Shown: positions 1-5,950 of the stretch, one piece after another | Numbering within the stretch: the first letter of the stretch is position 1 | How the letters are laid out: each line of letters begins with the position of its first letter | Source of the DNA: UBA8337 sp965657665 | GTDB taxonomy: Bacteria > Pseudomonadota > Alphaproteobacteria > RS24 | Length of the DNA stretch: 8,545 bases | Reading direction: 5' to 3' | Assembly: GCA_965657665.1 (NCBI GenBank) | Contig: CBFHPF010000057.1 | Location: forward strand, 1-8,545 | Program-made: the position numbers and the translations under genes | Notes under the pieces: generated by a model | Seen by the model: the letters and a program-made list of their open reading frames with translations, nothing else | Told to the model about the DNA's origin: nothing | Databases searched by the model: none

Positions 1-81
1 CCAGCCGTCAAAAGCGACATGCGGCAATGCGGCGGCCAATACCGCGCTCTGCGTCTCTAGATAAGGGTTTTCCTTGCTCAT
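1..81 (-). CDS. COQ9 family protein, N-terminal fragment
   Basis: Only the first 27 codons are inside the window; the gene runs off the left edge. The reading frame starts at ATG 81-79, and the visible end contains AALPHVAFDGW, which closely resembles the opening helix of alphaproteobacterial COQ9 proteins. COQ9 proteins have a TetR-like fold, bind lipid and support hydroxylation steps of ubiquinone synthesis; that is family knowledge, since the lipid-binding region is outside this window. The gene is divergent from rpsU, an arrangement I recall from other alphaproteobacteria. No convincing Shine-Dalgarno sequence precedes the ATG, so the exact start is less sure than the frame. The next upstream ATG belongs to another frame. 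Confidence 0.72.
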   Translation of the reverse strand, partial: MSKENPYLETQSAVLAAALPHVAFDGW

Positions 82-131
82 AAGCGGAATATGACGGCAT
101 GGCGGCGCAAAAACAAGCCCCAACAGCGCAC

Positions 132-160
132 TGGACAAGCTTGCGGCAACTTGCTACACC
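132..160 (+). promoter_or_regulatory. candidate promoter of rpsU
   Basis: TGGACA (132-137) and TACACC (155-160) are separated by 17 bp. The second element sits in GCTACACC, close to the GCTANAWC -10 consensus described for Caulobacter housekeeping promoters. A start near 167 would give a leader of about 48 nt before the GTG start. Both boxes are imperfect, so this is an inference. An inverted repeat flanks the -10 element. Confidence 0.35.
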
Positions 161-174
161 ATCTCTCAAGTTGC
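146..174. repeat. inverted repeat in the COQ9-rpsU gap
   Basis: GCAACTTG (146-153) and CAAGTTGC (167-174) are perfect 8-bp inverted copies separated by 13 bp. The candidate -10 box of rpsU lies between the arms. A related palindrome, CAAGCTTG, is just upstream (136-143). It could be an operator or a weak leader structure. The AT content of the arms and the 13-nt loop make a strong RNA hairpin unlikely. Confidence 0.4.
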
Positions 175-214
175 AGGTAACTGCTTCTAATTTATTTTGA
201 AAGGGTGATGAAAC

Positions 215-439
215 GTGCAAGTTTCCGTTCGTGATAACAATGTCGATCAGGCTTACAAAGTCCTGAAAAAGAAGCTTCAGCGTGAAGGTGTCTTCCGCGA
301 GATGAAGCTTCGTGGGCATTACGAAAAGCCATCGGAAAAGCGCGCGCGTGAGAAAGCGGAATCAATCCGTCGCGTGCGCAAGCTGGCCCGCAAAGCGGCT
401 CAGCGCGAAGGCCTCGTTATGGGCAAGCGCAAATATTAA
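215..439 (+). CDS. rpsU: 30S ribosomal protein S21
   Basis: A 74-residue, very basic protein of the S21 family, a small-subunit protein that sits near the anti-Shine-Dalgarno region of 16S rRNA and helps translation initiation. The S21 signature is clear: MQVSVRDNNVDQAYKVLKKK at the N-terminus, then REMKLRGHYEKPSEKRAREK (residues 29-48) and an Arg/Lys-rich tail ending in GKRKY. The start is GTG at 215. It matches the usual family start and is preceded by AAGGGTG (201-207) at a suitable distance. An ATG at 208 is in another frame and stops after eight codons. The gene appears monocistronic, with a strong terminator 24 bp after its stop. Confidence 0.97.
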   Translation: MQVSVRDNNVDQAYKVLKKKLQREGVFREMKLRGHYEKPSEKRAREKAESIRRVRKLARKAAQREGLVMGKRKY

Positions 440-462
440 GCGCCCGCTCTGAAAGCAATAAA

Positions 463-490
463 AAAGCCCCGGTCTCGCGACCGGGGCTTT
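463..490. terminator. bidirectional rho-independent terminator
   Basis: The 12-bp stem AAAGCCCCGGTC (463-474) pairs with GACCGGGGCTTT (479-490) around a TCGC loop. On the plus strand it is followed by ATTTTTT (491-497), which suits termination of rpsU. On the minus strand the A-rich run at 459-465 becomes a U tract, which suits termination of pntB, whose stop codon is at 511. One hairpin therefore serves two convergent transcripts. Confidence 0.93.
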
Positions 491-510
491 ATTTTTTCGT
501 ATGCGTGATT

Positions 511-1917
511 TTACAACGACTTGACGATACTCTCGACCATTTTCTTGGCATCTGAGAACAGCATCATTGTGTTGTCGCGGAAGAACAATTCGTTTTCCAC
601 ACCAGCATAACCTGAGCCCATGCCGCGCTTGATGAACAATACCGTACCGGCACGCTCAACATCCAAAATCGGCATACCGTAAATCGGGCTTTGCGGGTCG
701 GTTTTAGCAGACGGGTTGGTCACATCATTGGCACCAATAACGAAAGCCACATCGGCTTGTGCGAACTCGGAATTGATATCTTCCAGTTCAAACACTTCGT
801 CATAAGGCACATTGGCTTCGGCCAATAGCACATTCATATGGCCCGGCATACGACCGGCCACAGGGTGAATGGCGTAAGAGACTTTCACGCCTTCTTTTTT
901 CAGCTCATCCACCATTTCACGCAGCGCGTGTTGGGCTTGCGCCACCGCCATGCCATAGCCCGGCACAATGATAACCGAACCGGCATTTTTCATGATGAAT
1001 GCCGCATCTTCAGCACTGCCCTGCTTGACCGGACGTTGCTCAACTGCGCCGGACGCAACTGCTGCATCATCGCCACCAAAGCCGCCGAGAATGACCGAGA
1101 TAAACGAGCGGTTCATGCCCTTACACATAATGTAAGACAAAATCGCGCCTGATGACCCGACCAGCGAGCCGGTGATAATCAGCGCCAGATTACCCAGCGT
1201 AAAGCCGATACCGGCGGCCGCCCAACCTGAATAAGAATTCAGCATAGACACCACAACCGGCATATCCGCACCGCCAATGGGAATGATAATCAAGAAGCCG
1301 ATAACAAAAGACAAAATCGTCACAAACAAGAACACTTCAACCAGTTGATTGGCAGGCTCAAGGCACAGATAGACGATACCCGCGACAATGCTGACAAACA
1401 AAATGAGGTTGATCAGATGACGTTGCGGCAACAAAATCGGCGCGCCTGACATGGTGCCTTGCAGTTTGGCAAAAGCAATAATCGACCCTGAGAAAGTAAT
1501 CGCACCAATGGCTGCCCCAATGGACATCTCAATCAGACTGGCTGTTTTAATCGCGTTTCCGTCTACAATACCGAAAGCGACCGGCGACAAAAACGCCGCC
1601 CAAGCCACCAATACGGCGGCCAAACCGACCAAAGAGTGGAAGGCGGCAACCAATTGCGGCATATCCGTCATGGCGATACGACGGGCGATAACCGCGCCGA
1701 TGACACCACCAAGCGCCACACCGCCGCCAATGATTAAGAAGGCATCTTTATTATTCGGGTCAATCAAGAACAGAGTTGTGCCGACGGCAATTGCCATACC
1801 GACCATACCGAAATAGTTGCCCTGCCGCGACGTCTCAGGCGAGGACAAACCACGCAGAGACAAAATGAAAAACACGCCTGCGGCGAGATATAACAATGAA
1901 GAAAGATTTGCACTCAT
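511..1917 (-). CDS. pntB: NAD(P) transhydrogenase subunit beta
   Basis: The 468-residue beta subunit of the proton-translocating transhydrogenase, which reduces NADP+ with NADH using the proton gradient. Residues 1 to about 265 are the multi-helix membrane domain dII. His94 in AAFHSLVGLA corresponds to the conserved proton-channel histidine of this family. Residues from about 290 form the cytoplasmic NADP(H)-binding domain dIII, with VPGYGMAVAQAQH (318-330), HPVAGRMPGHMNVLLAEA (351-368), GANDVTNPSA (395-404) and KRGMGSGYAGVENELF (430-445). Length and motifs are full and normal. The ATG start has AGAGG upstream and lies 11 bp after the pntAB stop, so it is the last gene of the operon, followed by the terminator at 463-490. 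Confidence 0.98.
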   Translation of the reverse strand: MSANLSSLLYLAAGVFFILSLRGLSSPETSRQGNYFGMVGMAIAVGTTLFLIDPNNKDAFLIIGGGVALGGVIGAVIARRIAMTDMPQLVAAFHSLVGLAAVLVAWAAFLSPVAFGIVDGNAIKTASLIEMSIGAAIGAITFSGSIIAFAKLQGTMSGAPILLPQRHLINLILFVSIVAGIVYLCLEPANQLVEVFLFVTILSFVIGFLIIIPIGGADMPVVVSMLNSYSGWAAAGIGFTLGNLALIITGSLVGSSGAILSYIMCKGMNRSFISVILGGFGGDDAAVASGAVEQRPVKQGSAEDAAFIMKNAGSVIIVPGYGMAVAQAQHALREMVDELKKEGVKVSYAIHPVAGRMPGHMNVLLAEANVPYDEVFELEDINSEFAQADVAFVIGANDVTNPSAKTDPQSPIYGMPILDVERAGTVLFIKRGMGSGYAGVENELFFRDNTMMLFSDAKKMVESIVKSL

Positions 1918-1928
1918 CGGTCAGGCCT

Positions 1929-2237
1929 CTACTTGTCTTTTTTGCGATACATGGCAAGCATGCGCTGGGTTACAAGAAAGCCGCCGAAAATATTAATCGA
2001 GGCCAAAACAACTGCGCCAAAGCCGAGCCAGCGGGTCAATTCACCGGCATTGTCATCTGTGCCGACATCGACACCAATGGCAACCAGAGCACCGACGATA
2101 ATCACCGATGAAATCGCATTGGTGACCGACATAAGCGGCGTGTGCAGGGCCGGTGTTACCGACCAGACAACGTAATAGCCGACGAAAACGGCCATAACGA
2201 AAATACTCAGTAGATAGACAATCTCATCAACAATCAT
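1929..2237 (-). CDS. pntAB: NAD(P) transhydrogenase subunit alpha part 2
   Basis: A 102-residue membrane protein that supplies three helices of the transhydrogenase proton channel (dII). In E. coli-type enzymes this part is fused to PntA; here it is a separate gene, as in Rhodospirillum rubrum. Hydrophobic segments lie at about residues 7-28, 41-58 and 68-92, with the family-like stretches TPALHTPLMSVTNAISS and INIFGGFLVTQRMLAMY. The ATG overlaps the pntAA stop as ATGA. Its Shine-Dalgarno AGGGAG (2245-2250) is inside the last codons of pntAA, seven bases from the ATG, so the two are probably translationally coupled. Confidence 0.96.
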   Translation of the reverse strand: MIVDEIVYLLSIFVMAVFVGYYVVWSVTPALHTPLMSVTNAISSVIIVGALVAIGVDVGTDDNAGELTRWLGFGAVVLASINIFGGFLVTQRMLAMYRKKDK

Positions 2238-3532
2238 TTTTTCGCTCCCTGAGCCGGTTTCTTAGCGGCTGGCTTTCTAGCTGCCGGTTTTTTGGCAGCA
2301 GGCTTTTTAGCGGCCGGCTTCTTTGCTGCCGGTTTTTTTGCGGCTGGCTTTCTGGCGGCTGGCTTTTTTGCAGCAGGCGTTTCTTTCGCTGCTGGTTTTT
2401 CACCAACCAAAGCCGGATGCACAATTGCGCCATCGCGGGTCAGGCCAACACCGGCAATAATTTCGTCTTCCCAATCCAGAGCCAGCGTCTTTTTATCTTT
2501 GTCAAAAAACGCATCGATGAAATTGAATAAATTGCGCGAATAAAGCTCAGAAGCATTACCCGCCAAACGGCCCGGCACATTGGTATGCGCTACCAGTTTA
2601 ACGCCTTTATGTTCGGAAACTTTACCGGCTTTCGACAGCTTGCAGTTACCGCCCTGCTCAACCGCCAAATCAACCAGAACAGACCCGGGCTTCATGCCTT
2701 CGAGCATTTTCTTCGTCACCAATTCAGGTGCCGGACGGCCCGGGATAAGCGCTGTGCAAATAACAATATCTTGCTTAGCGATATGCTCAGTCACCAATTC
2801 GGCTTGCCGCTTTTGGTAATCCTTGCTCATTTCCTTGGCATATCCACCGGCGGTTTCACCGCTATCTTCTTCGTCAGCTTCAACCATGACAAATGTGCCG
2901 CCAAGGCTTTCGACTTGTTCAGCCGCCGCACGGCGCACATCTGTTGCAGACACAATCGCGCCCAAACGCTTGGCTGTCGCAATAGCTTGCAAACCGGCAA
3001 CACCCGCGCCCATGACAAAAACCCGCGCAGCAGGAACTGTGCCGGCTGCTGTCATCATCATCGGCAAAGCGCGACCATATTCAGCCGTTGCATCCAACAC
3101 CGCTTTATATCCGGCCAGATTAGATTGCGAGGACAGAATATCCATTGATTGCGCGCGCGTGATACGCGGCATGAGTTCCATCGCCATGGCTTGAATTTTG
3201 GCCGTCTTATAGGCGTTAACGCCCGCTTTATCCTGATACGGATCGAGCGAAGCCACCAAAGCGGCACCGGCCTTCATGGCTTTAACCTGTGCCGGTTTAG
3301 GTGCGCGCACACCAAAAACAACATCGGCTTTTTTCAAAGCAGCAGCCGTTGCTTTGCCAACGGCAGCACCGGCGGCTTTATAATCAGCATCGGCAAAACC
3401 GGCGATACCGCCCGCACCGGCTTCAACCGTCACGGCAATGCCAAGGCCGGTCATTTTCTTAACCGTCTCAGGCGTCGCTGCAACACGCGTTTCCGGCGCA
3501 GCTTCCTTAAGCACAAAAAGATTCACAGCCAT
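2234..3532 (-). CDS. pntAA: NAD(P) transhydrogenase subunit alpha part 1, with Lys/Ala/Pro repeat tail
   Basis: The cytoplasmic NAD(H)-binding subunit (dI) of the transhydrogenase, 432 residues. The core spans residues 1-376 and shows the alanine dehydrogenase/PNT fold: an N-terminal domain, RITRAQSMDILSSQSNLAGY (123-142) with the conserved loop that meets dIII, the Rossmann motif GAGVAGLQA (175-183), Asp198 in TDVR, and TALIPGRPAPELV (260-272). The start ATG has GAGGAG six bases upstream (3539-3544). The odd part is the 56-residue C-terminal tail (377-432), made largely of PAAKK/PAARK repeats. It is absent from the typical stand-alone subunit of about 375-390 residues and looks like a histone H1-type basic tail. 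In E. coli PntA the corresponding place is the linker to the membrane helices. Core assignment is firm; the role of the tail is unknown. Confidence 0.97.
   Translation of the reverse strand: MAVNLFVLKEAAPETRVAATPETVKKMTGLGIAVTVEAGAGGIAGFADADYKAAGAAVGKATAAALKKADVVFGVRAPKPAQVKAMKAGAALVASLDPYQDKAGVNAYKTAKIQAMAMELMPRITRAQSMDILSSQSNLAGYKAVLDATAEYGRALPMMMTAAGTVPAARVFVMGAGVAGLQAIATAKRLGAIVSATDVRRAAAEQVESLGGTFVMVEADEEDSGETAGGYAKEMSKDYQKRQAELVTEHIAKQDIVICTALIPGRPAPELVTKKMLEGMKPGSVLVDLAVEQGGNCKLSKAGKVSEHKGVKLVAHTNVPGRLAGNASELYSRNLFNFIDAFFDKDKKTLALDWEDEIIAGVGLTRDGAIVHPALVGEKPAAKETPAAKKPAARKPAAKKPAAKKPAAKKPAAKKPAARKPAAKKPAQGAKK
2258..2377 (-). repeat. eight tandem 15-bp units coding PAA(K/R)K
   Basis: Codons 386-425 of pntAA encode eight uninterrupted pentapeptides, six PAAKK and two PAARK, followed by a degenerate end, PAQGAKK. 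At the DNA level the units differ: the Pro-Ala-Ala codons are spelled eight different ways (for example CCAGCCGCT, CCGGCAGCT, CCTGCTGCC). The protein repeat is thus much better preserved than the DNA repeat, which argues against a very recent tandem expansion. Confidence 0.95.
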
Positions 3533-3568
3533 CAGCCACTCCTCAACGAATAGATTTCTAGGATGTAT

Positions 3569-3721
3569 TTATCCGTAAACGAATAAAAGCAAGAAGAGGA
3601 GAATGCCGATAACCGCAATACTGCCCCATTTGGTATAGGCCAAAAATGCATCATAGGTTTGCTCATGCTCCGGGCGGTTCATTTCGTCGCCCCAATTTTG
3701 ACTCTCATTTTTGTCAGTCAT
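3569..3721 (-). CDS. aa3-type cytochrome c oxidase subunit IV
   Basis: A 50-residue protein with a charged N-terminal half and one membrane helix at about residues 33-48, ending LLFVYG. The pattern of a short polar head, HEQTYDAFLAYTKWG, and a single C-terminal helix fits the bacterial aa3 oxidase subunit IV family, a small accessory subunit at the edge of the terminal oxidase. The chosen ATG at 3721 has GGAG upstream with normal spacing; a start at 3784 would add 21 unlikely residues with cysteines across the promoter. It lies 36 bp before pntAA, an arrangement I recall from other alphaproteobacteria, and probably opens the pnt operon. The family call rests on pattern and context, as the protein is short. 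Confidence 0.8.
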   Translation of the reverse strand: MTDKNESQNWGDEMNRPEHEQTYDAFLAYTKWGSIAVIGILLFLLLFVYG

Positions 3722-3751
3722 ATTCGTCTCCAAAGCTTGAATATCGGCGCG

Positions 3752-3779
3752 ACTATAGCAGATGCAATGGGGCGGGCAA
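3752..3779 (-). promoter_or_regulatory. candidate promoter of the coxIV-pntAA-pntAB-pntB operon
   Basis: Read on the minus strand, TTGCCC (3774-3779) and TATAGT (3752-3757) are spaced by 16 bp, close to a sigma70 promoter. It lies in the 93-bp gap between the amidohydrolase gene and the oxidase subunit IV gene, about 30 bp before that ATG. Read-through from the upstream genes is also possible, as no terminator is visible in the gap. Confidence 0.5.
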
Positions 3780-3814
3780 GCCACAGATTATCAGCTTCTT
3801 ATTCCGCCTTAGCG

Positions 3815-4609
3815 TCATTGTGTCCCATCATGAACGGAACCGATATAGCGGCGTGTAACGAGCGTCGGATCGGCGGCAGCACGGCGCAAAATTTCTACCA
3901 TATGCGCCGCCCAAATTTGCTGACCATTGCGAGACGCAATCTCATCTTGGCGCAATTCAATCAGCGCATGCGGTAAGCCGTTTTGTGTGCCGTGCCGATA
4001 CAGGCAATCATTCTTTAAACGCCCCGAATATGGCTCATTATCGCCAAAGCAAATATCGCTTTGTGTTGCCATATAGGCATCCATTACTTGCTTTAACCGC
4101 GCGTCTTTATCCCACAAAACCCCAGCATGCCAAGGGCGCGGCACACCGCGCCATATCGGCGTAAAACTGTGAACCGATAAAATTATTGGCGCGATATCGT
4201 TATCTTCCGCAGCCGCCAAAGCCCGCTCAATCGCGCCATTATAAGGCAGATAATAATCATCAATCCGCGCTTGCCACGCTGCTTTATCGTTAAAGCGGTC
4301 AATTTTGGCATTGGCGGGGATAATCTCACCATCCGATAATTTCATCACCAAAGTCGGGTCATCAAGACCGCGATTGGGGTCAATCAGCAGACGCGAAAAT
4401 TGCGCCGCCACCAAAGGACAGCCCAAGCTATCAGAAATGAATTCGGCAACCGCCAGAGCGCCCAAATCCATTGCGATATGTCGCTCAAGCGCGGCGGGCG
4501 GTAAGCCTAAATTATTGAGTTCAGGCGGCACATAATTGCTCGCATGGTCGCATAAAATTAAAAACCGCTTATCGCCCTCGGCGTTTTTCACCAAATAAGG
4601 CGCAGTCAT
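3815..4609 (-). CDS. N-formylglutamate amidohydrolase family protein
   Basis: A 264-residue cytoplasmic protein of the N-formylglutamate amidohydrolase family, metal-dependent enzymes whose founding member, HutG, releases formate from N-formylglutamate in histidine breakdown. Visible conserved points are CDHASN (20-25), His44 and MDLGA (47-51), SRLLIDPNR (72-80), SVHSFTP (145-151) and ELRQD (218-222). No signal peptide or membrane helix is seen. Its ATG overlaps the stop of the upstream alpha/beta hydrolase as TAATG, so the two are likely co-translated. No other hut genes are in the window, so the true substrate may differ from N-formylglutamate; the family call is secure, the reaction is not. 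Confidence 0.88.
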   Translation of the reverse strand: MTAPYLVKNAEGDKRFLILCDHASNYVPPELNNLGLPPAALERHIAMDLGALAVAEFISDSLGCPLVAAQFSRLLIDPNRGLDDPTLVMKLSDGEIIPANAKIDRFNDKAAWQARIDDYYLPYNGAIERALAAAEDNDIAPIILSVHSFTPIWRGVPRPWHAGVLWDKDARLKQVMDAYMATQSDICFGDNEPYSGRLKNDCLYRHGTQNGLPHALIELRQDEIASRNGQQIWAAHMVEILRRAAADPTLVTRRYIGSVHDGTQ

Positions 4610-5610
4610 TATTTTTGCTTTTCCAAATAATGATGCCCGGGATTAACCTTGCCATTTTTGGCAAAACGGCCAATCGCAGCGGCAATCTCATCTTGCCATG
4701 TATGATGCAGCAAATGACCCGCGCCTTTCAGTTCAATCAGCTCCACATCGGGGCGCTGTTTGATGAACGGATAGACATTCCACTTAATCGACACAGTCGG
4801 GTCTTTATCGCCATGAATAATCATCAACCGCTCAAACGTGTCCGGCATATCGCCGCGCGTTTTTTGCATATCAGCTAAATTATGCTTTAAATTTATCGCA
4901 TAGGTGGCATTGGCGATAAAAACATGCGGCTGCAAAATTAACGCCAGCGCAGAATCATAAACATAATTCTCCGGTGTGGTTTCCGGATAAGATGCCCCTT
5001 CAGCGCCCGGCGCCAATTGGGTCGCGCCATATTTGCCAAGCACCATATGAGCAAAAATCGGCCCGATAATCGGTGTCGTCACCAATCGATAAGCCCAAAA
5101 ATCAGGCCCATACCAAGGCACAATAGGTGGTGCCAGCATTACCGTGCCGGCAATTTCATCGCCCAATACTTGCGCATAAGCCAGCGCCGTCGCCCCGCCC
5201 CAGCTTTGCCCGATAATAAACGGGTTTTCATAGCCCAGCTTTTTCACGGCCTGATGAATTTCGCGTGCCTGTTCGCGCGGGTCAGCCATTAATTTATGCG
5301 CCACCTTATTGCGCGAACGACCAATGCCCGGGCGGTCGAAGGCCAGCACTGTGCCAAGCTCAGCCAAAGGCTTACCCAGCCCTAACATCACATCATGCGC
5401 ATTAGCACTTGAGCCATGTATCAAGACAAAAACCGGCTTGCCATCCTGCTTTTGCGTGTTGGCTGATAAATAATGCAAGCGCGCTCTATCTGTGTCGATA
5501 TAAGCGCCTTCAGGTGGCAAATCCGCCAATAGACGCGCACGCAAACGAGCATCATGGCCCCAAAGGGCCAGCCCGATAATAATTAATATGAGAATAATGG
5601 CGCTGAACAT
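4609..5610 (-). CDS. membrane-anchored alpha/beta hydrolase
   Basis: A serine hydrolase of the alpha/beta fold, 333 residues from the chosen ATG. A hydrophobic segment at residues 2-17 (FSAIILILIIIGLALW) followed by charged residues suggests an N-terminal membrane anchor or uncleaved signal. Visible catalytic parts are the oxyanion loop LIHGSSANAHD (HG at 65-66), FDRPGIGRS, the nucleophile elbow GQSWGG (Ser136), the acid in HGDKDPTV (Asp270) and GAGHLLHHT (His299). Substrate is unknown. The start is uncertain: a GTG at 5631 would add RRRVTK before the helix, and a TTG at 5658 directly abuts the rpmJ stop. None has a strong Shine-Dalgarno. It follows rpmJ by 48 bp and ends in a TAATG overlap with the amidohydrolase gene. 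Confidence 0.87.
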   Translation of the reverse strand: MFSAIILILIIIGLALWGHDARLRARLLADLPPEGAYIDTDRARLHYLSANTQKQDGKPVFVLIHGSSANAHDVMLGLGKPLAELGTVLAFDRPGIGRSRNKVAHKLMADPREQAREIHQAVKKLGYENPFIIGQSWGGATALAYAQVLGDEIAGTVMLAPPIVPWYGPDFWAYRLVTTPIIGPIFAHMVLGKYGATQLAPGAEGASYPETTPENYVYDSALALILQPHVFIANATYAINLKHNLADMQKTRGDMPDTFERLMIIHGDKDPTVSIKWNVYPFIKQRPDVELIELKGAGHLLHHTWQDEIAAAIGRFAKNGKVNPGHHYLEKQK

Positions 5611-5658
5611 TTTGGTGACCCGCCGGCGCACCCCCCCAGCACCGCTAACTGCGAACAA

Positions 5659-5784
5659 TTAACCCTGGCGAGCTTTAAAGCGCTTATTGGTCTTGTTAAT
5701 CACGTATAACCGACCACGGCGACGTACCAATTGGTTCTTCTGGTGGCGATCACGCAGCGACTTAACTGAATTGCGGACTTTCAT
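5659..5784 (-). CDS. rpmJ: 50S ribosomal protein L36, cysteine-free form
   Basis: A 41-residue basic protein, MKVRNSVKSL at the N-terminus and RLYVINKTNKRFKARQG at the end, which is the standard alphaproteobacterial L36 of the large ribosomal subunit. It lacks the CxxC...C...H zinc ligands of the classical form and resembles the YkgO-type paralogue; in this class the zinc-free form is the normal one, so it is not evidence of a zinc-starvation gene. The ATG at 5784 has GGAG seven bases upstream (5792-5795). The open frame extends much further upstream, but that part is non-coding leader and promoter. It stands apart from other ribosomal protein genes. Confidence 0.97.
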   Translation of the reverse strand: MKVRNSVKSLRDRHQKNQLVRRRGRLYVINKTNKRFKARQG

Positions 5785-5804
5785 CGTCGGCTCCATAAAA
5801 CATG

Positions 5805-5826
5805 TGCGAGGCGTTTGTGCCTCGCA
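5805..5826 (-). promoter_or_regulatory. stem-loop in the rpmJ leader
   Basis: TGCGAGGC and GCCTCGCA form a perfect 8-bp stem with a 6-nt loop. Given the -10 box at 5834-5839, transcription should begin near 5827, so the hairpin would sit at or within a base or two of the mRNA 5' end. Such structures can protect transcripts from 5'-end-dependent decay. No U tract follows, so it is not a terminator for either direction. Confidence 0.55.
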
Positions 5827-5910
5827 AGCGGGGAACATATGCAAGACAGCCCGATATGTCAAGCAAGCGGGACGCGTTGCCACAATGGCGAAAACAGACT
5901 TGGCAAGCGG
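5824..5910. repeat. three direct GCAAGCGG repeats in the divergent intergenic region
   Basis: Exact copies of the octamer lie at 5824-5831, 5863-5870 and 5903-5910, with start-to-start distances of 39 and 40 bp. A partial copy, GCAAG, is at 5841. Relative to the predicted rpmJ promoter, one copy overlaps the transcription start, one touches the upstream edge of the -35 box and one lies near -80. The third also overlaps the candidate -35 of the plus-strand hydrolase. The pattern is directly visible; a protein-binding role is an inference. Confidence 0.6.
5834..5862 (-). promoter_or_regulatory. sigma70-type promoter of rpmJ
   Basis: On the minus strand, a perfect TTGACA (5857-5862) is followed after 17 bp by TATGTT (5834-5839). 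The predicted start is near 5827, giving a leader of about 43 nt before the rpmJ ATG. It is the best promoter match in the window and fits a highly expressed ribosomal protein gene. Confidence 0.75.
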
Positions 5911-5927
5911 CGCATTATATGTAGTCT
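5900..5927 (+). promoter_or_regulatory. candidate promoter of the plus-strand alpha/beta hydrolase
   Basis: TTGGCA (5900-5905) and TAGTCT (5922-5927) have a 16-bp spacer and lie just before the ribosome binding site GGAG (5940-5943). The -10 box is weak, and TATATG or ATTATA nearby could serve instead. This is the only plausible placement between the divergent rpmJ promoter and the ATG at 5951. Confidence 0.33.
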
Positions 5928-5950
5928 GGCGACAAATTTGGAGTTGACCC

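Noticed and set aside
191..214. TATTTT (194-199) as the rpsU -10 box
   Set aside because: Transcription would then start inside or after the Shine-Dalgarno sequence, leaving no usable leader.
208..234. Eight-codon upstream open frame overlapping the rpsU start
   Set aside because: Its ATG is only five bases after the same ribosome binding site and the peptide has no features; the GTG start gives the conserved S21 N-terminus.
8..319. Minus-strand open frame of 103 codons across rpsU
   Set aside because: It overlaps rpsU on the opposite strand and is out of frame with the COQ9 start; its protein resembles nothing recognisable.
838..1152. Plus-strand open frames within pntB and pntAA, such as 838-1152, 1451-1816 and 2585-3148
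   Set aside because: They are antisense shadows of well-supported transhydrogenase genes, with low-complexity or unlikely protein composition.
2292..2543. Plus-strand open frame encoding Ala-Ala-Gly-Phe repeats
   Set aside because: It is the antisense shadow of the PAAKK repeat in pntAA and has no independent support.
5659..5784. Cysteine-free L36 as a zinc-starvation paralogue under Zur control
   Set aside because: This form is the normal L36 in alphaproteobacteria, and no Zur-like operator is visible upstream.
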